A stretch of 64,000 bases of DNA from NCBI GenBank assembly GCA_025174535.1, contig JALBUN010000020.1:434001-498000 (forward strand), in the 5' to 3' direction. The stretch comes from Cantharellus purpuraceus. Lineage: Eukaryota > Basidiomycota > Agaricomycetes > Cantharellales > Hydnaceae. Shown here piece by piece: positions 10,887 through 20,117 of this stretch. The notes under the pieces are model-generated. The model did not search any database. It saw only the letters and a list, made by a program, of their open reading frames with translations, and was not told the origin of the DNA. Made by a program: the position numbers and the translations under genes. Numbering within the stretch: the stretch's first letter is position 1; the number at the start of each line of letters is the position of its first letter.

Positions 10887-11461
10887 TGTATGGGAACCAT
10901 CTTTTCCCTATCAAATTCTATTTATGCAGCACCAATGTGCTCTATTTCACTTTTCTGTTCCTAAATTTCAGCATATTATACATGGTGCTTGTACTTGGAA
11001 TGGACTTAATAGTCCTGCCATTAGTGCTCTTGTTTAAGTAACTAGTGTGTCCTGCCTTTGCAGAGCATTAGAAGCTTGAACTTGTGTGAAGCAGTTGCTA
11101 GACTACTTCACACATCGCTGTTACCCGCTTCTGAGTGCCACTGGTTGGATGGTTGGATTCATCCACCTACTTCCTTTAGCCTCTAAGTGCATTCCCCTCT
11201 TTTTGGAATATCTGGACCCCTAAGCATCCGTGAACTCTAGACTCTGGAAGTCTTATTCATTTCTTGCTGCTAAGAAACGTATTACTTTTCTGCGTATAGT
11301 CTGCATTGACTAATACAAAGGATTGTAACCAAAGTACAAATGTTAAATCGTTTCTGGAGTTGTGCTGCAGCAGGGTTTGATATTCTTCTCAGCTGTTCAT
11401 TCACGGAATTGTGGTGATTTAGAGTTTGCCCTAACACCATAATTTTGCGGGTTCCAAAACA
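10887..11461 (+). mobile_element. LTR2, short form (575 bp)
   Basis: Starts TGTATGGGAACC, ends GGTTCCAAAACA, and is followed by CCATT (11,462-11,466). It matches the outer parts of the long LTR2 at 4,722-6,141 but lacks its internal segment of about 845 bp: here ggacttaa passes directly to tagtcctgcc. Confidence 0.85.
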
Positions 11462-11905
11462 CCATTTATCTGTCCAATTGTCACCACCGAATCTTGCCCA
11501 TCCATCTCTGGTTCCAATTGATGCATCAGCATCACCATAGGAACCTGGACGTCCATCCCCATCAGACTCAGACATACTCATGTAAGGCTGTCGGCCTCGG
11601 AGACCCATCACCGGAGTAATTATTATTAGATTTCAAATATGTATTTAAGTTGCCCAACTGGGGACTTCATTCCCCAGTTCGAATATTGAATCATGCCTAG
11701 TTCCTAAGTCCGATCCTAACTCCCTAAGTCATACTCTGTCTCCAAAATCTCAGACACTGGTATTAGTGAGGGCACAGCACATAAGCTGAAGCCAAGTCCA
11801 TTCCAACCCCCATGACATACCCCAACTCCCTCTCCAACTCTGACCAAACCTCCAACCTGACCTCTGACCCAATCTCTGACCCCCAATTGGACCTAGTGCA
11901 TAACA
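11462..11905 (+). mobile_element. 3' fragment of the LTR1 split by LTR2
   Basis: LTR1 sequence from ccatttatctgtcc to the terminal gtgcataaca, followed by ACATC at 11,906-11,910. It pairs with the inverted 5' fragment at 10,520-10,621. Confidence 0.8.
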
Positions 11906-11961
11906 ACATCGTAATACTCAATGTTGGTGACATCAAAGTATTCTTCAATGTCCCAACTACC

Positions 11962-12047
11962 AAACTTTATGGTAGTGTGAGTATTATAATTTATGGTAGT
12001 GTGAGTATCATAATTTATGGTAGTATGAGTACCATAATTTATGGTAC
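11962..12047. repeat. 24-bp tandem repeat, about 3.5 copies
   Basis: Units of tttatggtagtgtgagtat plus five bases, with small variations. The last junction forms a perfect AGTACCAT/ATGGTACT hairpin. It lies in hairpin-rich internal retroelement sequence. Confidence 0.8.
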
Positions 12048-12399
12048 TCCTGCTCCCAATGCATGCTAATTGCAGTGTGATGGGTTGCTCTAGCACAAAG
12101 GTTTTCATACCTGTTGCACCTGTGAATTCAGAGATATCATTATCCCCTCACTCCCACTGTCTAATAGACAGTGAGCAAGTGTTCCACCAATCTCCCAATA
12201 CCCAGAGAGTGTTTTCTTATTTATGTGCAGCCTATTGGGTTGCGCTGTCAACTTCTGTCAGCTCCTATGATTATACATAGGTTCAGCTGATCTGTTGATG
12301 CTGACAGCAGCTATATGCAGCTGTCGTGATTCCCTGCTTGTCAGGGATCTTGTTGCACTACAGAAACACACTGCATAGGTGTGTTTTGGTGGAATTTGA

Positions 12400-13760
12400 T
12401 CATTGGGTTGAATTCATATCGCATTAGAGCAATATGTTGGTGTAGCCTCCCTCCCAGCGGCATCATCTTGGTTGTCCCATTCGTATGGGGTGACCTCCTC
12501 ATCCCATTTGTCTGCTACTTCTATAGCTGGCAATTTTTTGTCCAGATGGTCCTTGGGATCATCCATTGCTTCTTCATGTTCTCCCTCTATTGGGGAGAAT
12601 CTGTCTACATTGTCCTCCATTATGTGTGAGGACATGTCCTTTTGGACCACAGCTGACCTTACATTGCCCTTTAGTTTTGGGCAGCTGGGTTGCATGTGAC
12701 CTGTCTGGCTGCATTTGTAGCACACAACATTACTGGTAATGTTGCTTAATCAATCACCACTCACATGTGCTGGTGGCTTTGATTGATAATTACCCTTGAA
12801 GGGGTAATTGTTGGAATTGGACCTGGAGCTTCCATTATGGGTTCCAACCTTGACACACTTGCTTGTTGTGAGTGTGTGCTGGGAGCCATATACATATGTT
12901 CATGAGGTGTGGGTCGACTCCCCATATCCATCATACCAGTAGTTCTATTGACTACTGGTCTATGGGTTGAGGAGGATGTGTTAGTCATGTTCTCCAGGTG
13001 TCGCATACCATGGTGGTATCATGTTGCTTCCTCTATCATTTGAGCAGTTTCGTACAACTGCTCGATACTGCTAAACTCAGCATTGAAGCCCTTCTTGAGG
13101 ACGTCTTGTCTCAGAGGTTCACACATTGCAGTTACAAACCTCTTCCTGTATGTGTATGCATCTGGCAGCATTATCATGCGGCCCACATACTTATCTAGGT
13201 TGTTCATTAATTCATGAACGGTCCTTTGACCCTGTATTACAGAGTCAAATTTATTTGACACATGATGATGTGTCAGGGTGTGTAGGAATCTATGCTGCAA
13301 TCCTTGGATTGCAGTTTCCAGGGTTCAGTCTTGGACTGCCCTGTCGTAATGTTCTACATTCCTGTAGAACCATTCCTGGGCCTTGCCTTTAAGGTGAGTG
13401 CCTAAGTAAAATAGCTGAAACTTTGTACTTGATGGCCCTAGGAGATTATTCATCTTCAGCCATCATAGCATACCTGCTACAAAGATCTTGAACTCTTTGA
13501 GATCTGCACCTCCTACATATTGCTCAGGAGGCAATACCTTAATGCCCACCTTGGCAAGTACAGACTTCTCTGGGTCTGTATCTCTATTATTGACTATGGC
13601 TACTTGCACCATGTGAATAATGCTGTCGATAGGATCAATTGTGTCCAATTGATCTGGTATGCCTTGACCTTCTAGGGTCAAGGGCACTGATTGTTCCCTG
13701 TTATGGGGGACATCTTCTTGAGGCACCCATTGGGTATCACATTGCTCATGGTGGGTGTCT
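12400..13760 (-). pseudogene. Retrotransposon gag (capsid plus zinc knuckle), hairpin-tiled
   Basis: Minus strand. The N-terminal piece (13,726-13,463) ends near a WFYRNVEHYD block in another frame. The capsid core is at 13,300-13,019 (LQHRFLHTLTHHHVSNKFD, KYVGRMIMLPDAYTYRKRF). The CCHC zinc knuckle CYKCSQTGHMQPSCPK lies at 12,725-12,670, before an acidic tail. This is the layout of Ty3-type gag, which coats and packages element RNA. Several frame changes and stops separate the parts, so it is decayed. The DNA is packed with perfect short inverted repeats, for example 13,295-13,314 (9-bp stem) and 13,633-13,654 (9-bp stem). LTR3 lies just upstream. Confidence 0.8.
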
Positions 13761-13799
13761 CCTTATTATGATTTATGAGTTGGATGCCTTGCTGGGTCT

Positions 13800-14261
13800 G
13801 AAGTCAAGTAGAGGTTGGATGGGAGGTGTATATATGCATGTTCATAAATTGTGTAAGCATCATACAGCCTTGTGGATGTTACCAATGGATAGATATAAAT
13901 GAGAAGCAATCACATCATTCAAGATATTGATGAAACTCAAAGAAACACAGAAGATATGATAAAAACAGTGATTTTGCTTTCAGATATGGCAACCCATCAA
14001 ACAGGGTTGGAGAGGCTAAAACTCTTGTTCTTTTCATTGCTAGCTAGGCTTGTTTTATACAAGCTATACATATAGAGTCCGTATGAGAATTATTGAGCCC
14101 AAGGGATAATGGGAAAATAAATGAGCATAAAAACAAATTAGGGGTGATCCCCTAACCCCTACCTCCTAACCCCCTTACCCATTCATTTTCCTAGCCCCTC
14201 AGCTCCTTTCCTACTCACTCCTGGGCCTCCTATATGCCCCTGAGCTTTGTATATCCTAACA
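13800..14261 (-). mobile_element. LTR3 copy, reverse orientation
   Basis: The reverse complement begins TGTTAGGATATACAAAGCTC at 14,261 and is preceded by a polypurine-like ctgggggggttgg (14,262-14,274). It shares blocks such as cttgtataaaacaagcctag and gcatataggaggcccaggag with the plus-strand copy near 15,400-15,700. The left edge is uncertain. On its left lies the gag described at 12,400-13,760, for which it is placed as a 5' LTR. Confidence 0.6.
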
Positions 14262-14353
14262 CCAACCCCCCCAGTCACTCATAGAAGTGAGCAACTAGTA
14301 AACTAACTTAGTTAGTCTATAAAGATAGAAGAAAGAAAGGAGTCATCATAATG

Positions 14354-15290
14354 ATGACTCACAGTAGAGTGAGTCATGCTGGCAGCATCCAGGACATCAT
14401 AAATGATGAACAGCAGCATGTAGCCAGCAGCAGAAGCTCCCAGGAAGAGGAGCTAGACCATAGAGAAGTCACAGGGACTTCTTGTAAGGAAGACTCTAGA
14501 AGAGAGTCACCATGATCACAAGACTGCACAGACAATCAGAAAATAGATTGTCTGTCAAACAAGAACTCTTCATCAAGTGGTTCTTTGATTAGAGAAGAAA
14601 GGAGGAGACAGTCATCAACTGTCTCCAATGTTCCTAAAGGAAAGGAACATGCTCAATATATGAGCACAAGTAGAAGTAGCAACACCTCTACTAAGGAATT
14701 GTGCAGCATAGAGTGGCATGAAACCCACAGGTCAATCGCAAGATTGACTGAACAACTCATGCATAATCAACATGAGATGAAGAGCATTAGTGAAGCTAGT
14801 ACTCAGGCAGCTAAGATGGCTGCTGAAGCAGGGCATGCTGCCACTACTATGGGGCAGCAAATTGCAGAGCTAGGAACAATGTTAAAATTGCTCCAAGAGA
14901 ACTCTGAGTGATGCAAGTCATGTCACTGAAGATCAGATTCTCAACAAGAATCTGAATCTGGAGAGTCTAGATCTCCCCAGTGAGGGGATCCAACCGAATG
15001 ATTGGTTAAGCAGAGGAAATGAAATTCCCCCAATGGAGGGAATTAGAGACCCAGTAATCCCTGTGAGGCAAGGATTACCAATCCAGATTGAAGAGGAAAC
15101 TCCTCAATCTATGGCAAAGGAGCTCAATCAAGAGATTGAGCTATGGAAACAACAAGAAGTTGAGGCTTCTCATAAACACAGGTTAGCCCTCAAATGGAAG
15201 GCTAAACATGCAGAGCAGGAGCTTGGCCAGCTGTTTAGAGAGCAGCAGCCCCAGCAAGAGCTCAATGTGGCTGTCAATTTAAACTGACAG
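14354..15290 (+). pseudogene. Hairpin-tiled ORF of the LTR3 element (unknown function)
   Basis: Starts MTHSRVSHAGSIQDIIND and stays in frame through a TGA (14,513-14,515) to a stop at 14,911. It then continues in a second frame from about 14,912 (ASHVTEDQILNKNL) to the stop at 15,287, ending QELNVAVNLN. The protein is hydrophilic, Gln/Glu/Ser-rich and likely helical; the N-terminal look is compatible with a gag or accessory protein. No catalytic motif is seen. Only 2 CpG occur in 720 bp. Perfect hairpins follow one another about every 34 bases, for example 14,341-14,359, 14,528-14,555, 14,604-14,626, 14,933-14,955 and 15,121-15,142. Relative to the reverse LTR3 on its left it is antisense, as is the ORF at 1,110-2,814. 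Confidence 0.6.
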
Positions 15291-15349
15291 TTGTGACATG
15301 TATTGAACAGTTATCAGTGTGTACAAGCAGTGGGCCTTTCAGGAGTGTT

Positions 15350-16050
15350 ATTTGGAAAACTGGACTTCTGGGGAGAAAGGAGGAGAGGGGGGAATAGAGG
15401 GGATAGAAGGGATAGGAGCACATAGGAGGCTCAGGAGCTCAGGAGGGGACAAGGAGACAAGGGGAAATGACTGAAGGGGAAAGGAGGATCCCCTGTAAGC
15501 TCACAATCATCTGAACATTCACCCTAATTTTCTGTTGATTTATTTTGACATTTTTCCCTATTTGACATTACCCCCATTTCTTTTTATCATAAATCACTTT
15601 CCCTTTATTCACATGACACAGAACCTTTATCACAAGTAATTGGAATGCATATCTTGTATAAAACATGCCTAGCTAAATATGCAATGGACAAGAGAATTAA
15701 CTCTCACTATTTCTTTGTGTCTTGTATCTGAACTATTTGTATCTAGAATAACTCCAGAATGAACACCTCTTTCTACAATCTTTTGCATATTCTACTAGGA
15801 TATTGCAACATCTATTCTAATCCCAGTTTGTGAAGCCTAAGCTCCACTGGTTGATTTTCTATTAAGCATTTACTTGATTTCAAAGCATCAGTCCCTGCTG
15901 CATACTTAAATTGTCAATATCTAGATGAGGACCAAACCAAATCTTTTCAAACTTCATAGGAAGATACTATTCAAGTATATCTTTCATTCGACTAATTCCC
16001 CAGCACAGCACTGTCACAAATTTATTTCTCAACAGTTGGTATATGTCTGT
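15350..16050 (+). mobile_element. LTR3-like copy, forward orientation
   Basis: Purine-rich (gagaggggggaatagagggg) followed by blocks shared with the reverse LTR3 (cataggaggctcaggag; cttgtataaaacatgcctagctaa). Edges are not sharp, and no target-site duplication was found. A TATA-like tgtataaaac lies near 15,655. Confidence 0.45.
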
Positions 16051-16059
16051 ACACAAGCA

Positions 16060-16700
16060 ACAGCCAGTTTTCTAGTATTGACTAGAAAACTTCAATAATG
16101 AGGAAGAATCAAGTGATTCTTCCTTTGGAAGTTCAAAAAAGTGTAAATGTGTGTCTTAGTTCACACTGTTGCATAGAACTCAACCAAGTATATTGGTTGG
16201 GCAATGTGTTGTACAGTGTGGTAGTTAACTAAGTTCTATCTACTACCTGTGGACCCACACATGTACTTGGGTCCACTGGCTTATATAATAACTATACATA
16301 TGCACCCATAGGGTGCATATATCTACCAAGAAGACAGTATTCCTTAATGGAATGCTGCATACATTAATTATGACTATATAACTACATACTATAGTAAGTA
16401 AGTACCCTGGTTACTTACAATGGCTCCCAACATGCACTCATGACAAGTGAGTGTGCCAAGGCTGGAACCCCATAGTGGTGGCTCCATATTTAATGCTAAT
16501 TACCCTGCTAAGGGCAATTATCAATCAAAACAACTGACTCATGTAGGTGGTGGCCAATCTAACAACATTACTAGTAATGTTGTATGCTATGAATAGCTGA
16601 CAGGTCACATGCAACCTAGCTGCCCAAATTAAAAGGCTACTGCCCCAGTCAATTGATACCTGGGGAACAGCTGCACAGGGAAGTGAGTAAAGGCCCTTGA
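16060..16700 (+). pseudogene. Second, more decayed gag fragment with zinc-knuckle remnant
   Basis: Plus-strand DNA at about 16,420-16,640 matches the reverse complement of 12,660-12,900. It includes the knuckle remnant TGHMQPSCP, now with stops on either side. Strong hairpins persist: 16,067-16,090 (10-bp stem), 16,101-16,124 (10-bp stem), atgcacccatagggtgcat near 16,300, and aacattactagtaatgtt near 16,565. Confidence 0.65.
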
Positions 16701-18401
16701 CATCAACCCAGGTATGTTGGTGTAAAAAGGCCTGAATGACTGATGGCTGTCCCTGCATGATGCTAGTATTGCTGTGTGACAAACTCAGTTAATGAATGTG
16801 TGTGGATCAAAAAGATTGCAAGACTCCAGCTCACTTGCCTATCAATGATTGTTTCAAAGTTTGAGGCAATGGTAACCGACCCCAGGATGATACTTGCTCC
16901 TGGGATTTGCCATGACCAGGTAGCACTACCAATGGGCAAGGCAAAAACAATGCTAACTGAGCTGGACATGCTGGTGTTTGTGGAAAAGAACATGCATCAA
17001 CTGGGGAATGTACAGCAAAATGCAACTGGGGAGAAGGAATGTGGATATGAGGGTTCAAATGGTCACCAACAAGACCTCCTGTGCAAACACTTGCATCTGG
17101 GATGTCTTTAACAATCATGAGGTAAAAAGCCATATATTGCTTGGTCTTTGCACTTTCCAACTGTCAAGTGTCATCAGTGCATTGAAAGGGAAACGATCAG
17201 TGACATGGCCTTTACAAGGTGCAGTGTACATACCAGATAGACTCACTTATGTTCTGGTGGTCTCTGTGCGCTTGCTTGCATGCCCAGCCTTACCTTTGGC
17301 AGCCGCCACAGGCAAGCAAGCAGAGCTACTCAAAGTGGAATGTCGGCTACAATTTCAAACAAGATTGTCTCAGGATTGAAGCTTGAAGCCCAGGCCCCAC
17401 GCTTCCCAATGCTGGATTCAGGTATCAGAAGAAATGTACTTAGTGGCATGACCATTGTGCGGTGCAGCACATTGCCATATTTGGGTATAGTCCCATGTTT
17501 TGATCATCTTGGTGTGATTTGAGGTCAACAAGCAGTCATGGAGGAAACACTGGCATCCCACTATTTCTGATGCCACTGGTGTCTTGATGTGTTTTTTTTC
17601 ACACTGAAAAGCATCAAGTCTACTTTCCCCAATTGCATGCCCAAGCTGGGGAGAACCTGAAGGACACACTGTGATGGTGCATTGTCTCATCACTTATGCA
17701 AACCAGAATTGTCAAATAGAATAGAACCATGCCATGCACCTGCCCTCTAGGAATGCATTCAGCCTAGCAATATCTGCACCCAAGGCTTCAGATATTGTCA
17801 TCAATGGTGGCATCAGAAATGATGAGAGCATTTTAGATAATGTAATGGCCAGGGAGGATGTGTGGTATGTATGAATACCACAGAGGAACAGCATCATTGT
17901 GGGACATCGTGCGCTCCAAGTATCTTGTGCCACACTGCAAGCATATCCACCAAAGGCCCACAGATGTGCCATCTCAGTACAAGTTCCTTCTCAGTGAAAA
18001 CAGTTGCTTTTGAATCTCAGGGGGTGCTTAGTAGTGACACGTCAAAGAGTGGCTGCCAGGAACCCGAGTACCTCAGTGGTGGCACTGGTGGTGGCATCTG
18101 TGCATCGATGCAACCACTGGGAAATTGAACCACTGTCTGAGTGGGACTGGGCTGTTAATAATACAGTAATTGTAAGTTGCATTTGAGGACTGCCCACCTA
18201 TGGTTGCTGAGGAGTATCACAGCAGTTACAACATGTCTTGTAACATTGTACCAATGGCATATGTATTGTTGTTTATGGATGACAGTGGTTTCCTCGTGCT
18301 TGGCCATTCACAGCGCTCCATGGCAAATACTCTTCTGTTCCAAAATTTGAAGTTGCCAACATTCTATGTAGTGACCTCACCAATGCACTGCTGCCAGTTT
18401 G
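16701..18401. other. No recognisable gene
   Basis: Short ORFs on both strands (up to 133 codons) lack recognisable domains, and I could not chain them into a convincing spliced gene. It is CpG-poor and probably old transposon-derived DNA. Hairpin density drops after about 16,700. Confidence 0.4.
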
Positions 18402-19824
18402 CTTATGGAATAGATCCTATAAGCCTGCATGCAACGGTCCTAGCAAACAGACGGTGTGTAATGCAGTTGTTCAGCACGCCAAAGAACAATCAGGTCAAGG
18501 GGTAGGGGTAGCACTGAATAACAGGAAAGTGGAATAGTACTCTGTGGTTGGAGGAGGATGGGGAGTGAAAAGGACGGTCCAGATGGTTGATCGTGCTCTG
18601 TGACTGGATGACAATGGGGAGCCCGGTTGGGAGGTATGTGAAAGCTGGTTTCAGGAGATGCAACTTCTCGGTGGTGGAGGGAAATCTGATTGTTGAACCA
18701 AGGTATTTTACCTCAGTGTAGAGATGATGGATTGTGATATAGAGTGTAGAGCATAGACTTAGAGCATGGACTTTGACTTTAGAGCGATGGCTGAAAACTT
18801 GTTCATTCCTCCCAAAGGTGAAAACTAGCACCCTTTTATATACAAATCCCCAGGGCACAACGACACAATATGAGGAGCAAATGATGCAATATGATGCAAG
18901 AAATGCTGATCAAGCCAGCTGATGAAGTGTGTGAAGTTGAACTACTAATGGGGAAATCATGGAGAAATGAAGTGACAGATAGGGGTAATCTTTGTAAGAA
19001 TAGGAGGTGATGAGTAATAAAAGAACCAAAAATAGAACAAGGATGAGTAAGTCATGTATGAATGAATTAAAAGATGAAACAGGGGTGAGTCATATAAAAG
19101 AACAATAGAAACATCCACCAATACCATCTTCCCTACAGCTCCAAAGGTAAATCAACCCTGAGTCACATAAGGACTTCAGTCAGCATCCACAACAAATACT
19201 CCTTATTGTCTTAGTGATCTGTCTCCATATGGTATCCCATTCCCAGGGTATTTGGTCCCTTTGCCTGACACAATGTAACCTGAATCAGATTGAAGTGGGA
19301 GGATAGGTCAGCAATGGCAACTGAAACTCTACCTCACGTTCAACTCTTCTATCTGTGTTACGATATAGAGGTGAAATGCCGAGGAATGTATATGGTTCAA
19401 CAGAATTGTGAAAGAATATAGGATCGCCAATGGCATAAGAGAGACATGGTGGGGATCTTGGATGTTGAAAGAGTTTTGGAAGTATTTTGACACATGGAGG
19501 TGGCTTAACATGCCCATGGAGCTCGGTGTATTTTTGATAGTCCTCTGTGTCCAGAGACTAGTGTGACATATTATTAGAAGAGATGTTGGAGAGGGGAATA
19601 GAATTGGAAGCCATGTGAATGATGATGAAAGGATCGGTGTGAAAGAAGGCTGATAATGATCAATGGTGATGAAACATGAGTGACGATCAATGGCTAGAAT
19701 TAGAGACTGAGGTTGAGAGGGAGTTGCGGCGCTATTTAAAAGTTTGATATGAAAAGACGCTGGCGGAGTTGGACTGTCAGAGTGGTTTGTTATACATCCT
19801 CGATGCATCCTGGCTCGTCACCGC
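18402..19824 (-). repeat. R3 direct repeat, copy 2 (unoccupied LTR2 site)
   Basis: Continuous copy of R3. At about 19,555 it reads ccagagactagtg without interruption where copy 1 holds the 1,420-bp LTR2. It contains a minus-strand TATA-like tatataaaagg near 18,840. The longest minus-strand ORF (19,329-19,808) has no known domain. Confidence 0.8.
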
Positions 19825-20117
19825 CATCACTGACCCTTGTGTCCTGCTGCTAAGAGACACAAGGAGCATAAGATATATTTTCCCCAGATTCTTAGGTAGA
19901 GTCATCCAAGTTGAAGACTGCACTGGATAACTTTGCTTACTGTGTCCATCTTAGTTTTGTGAAGGGTGTGAAAGACCCCTCTTGCCTGCTCTGACAATGG
20001 TGGATTATCTCTCCATGTACAGCATTGTTTCAATGCTATTTTTTCAACATTCCACCAATTGCGTATATAAGGGAGACAATATTGGACCCTACTCAGTACA
20101 ATTTTTTTCTTCACATC

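Noticed and set aside
11962..12047. CRISPR-like array from 24-bp repeats
   Set aside because: Units are directly adjacent with no spacers, in a eukaryotic retroelement.
14145..14185. Telomere-like CCCTAA runs
   Set aside because: Only a few irregular units (ccctaacccctacctcctaaccc) inside an LTR-like sequence; no array.
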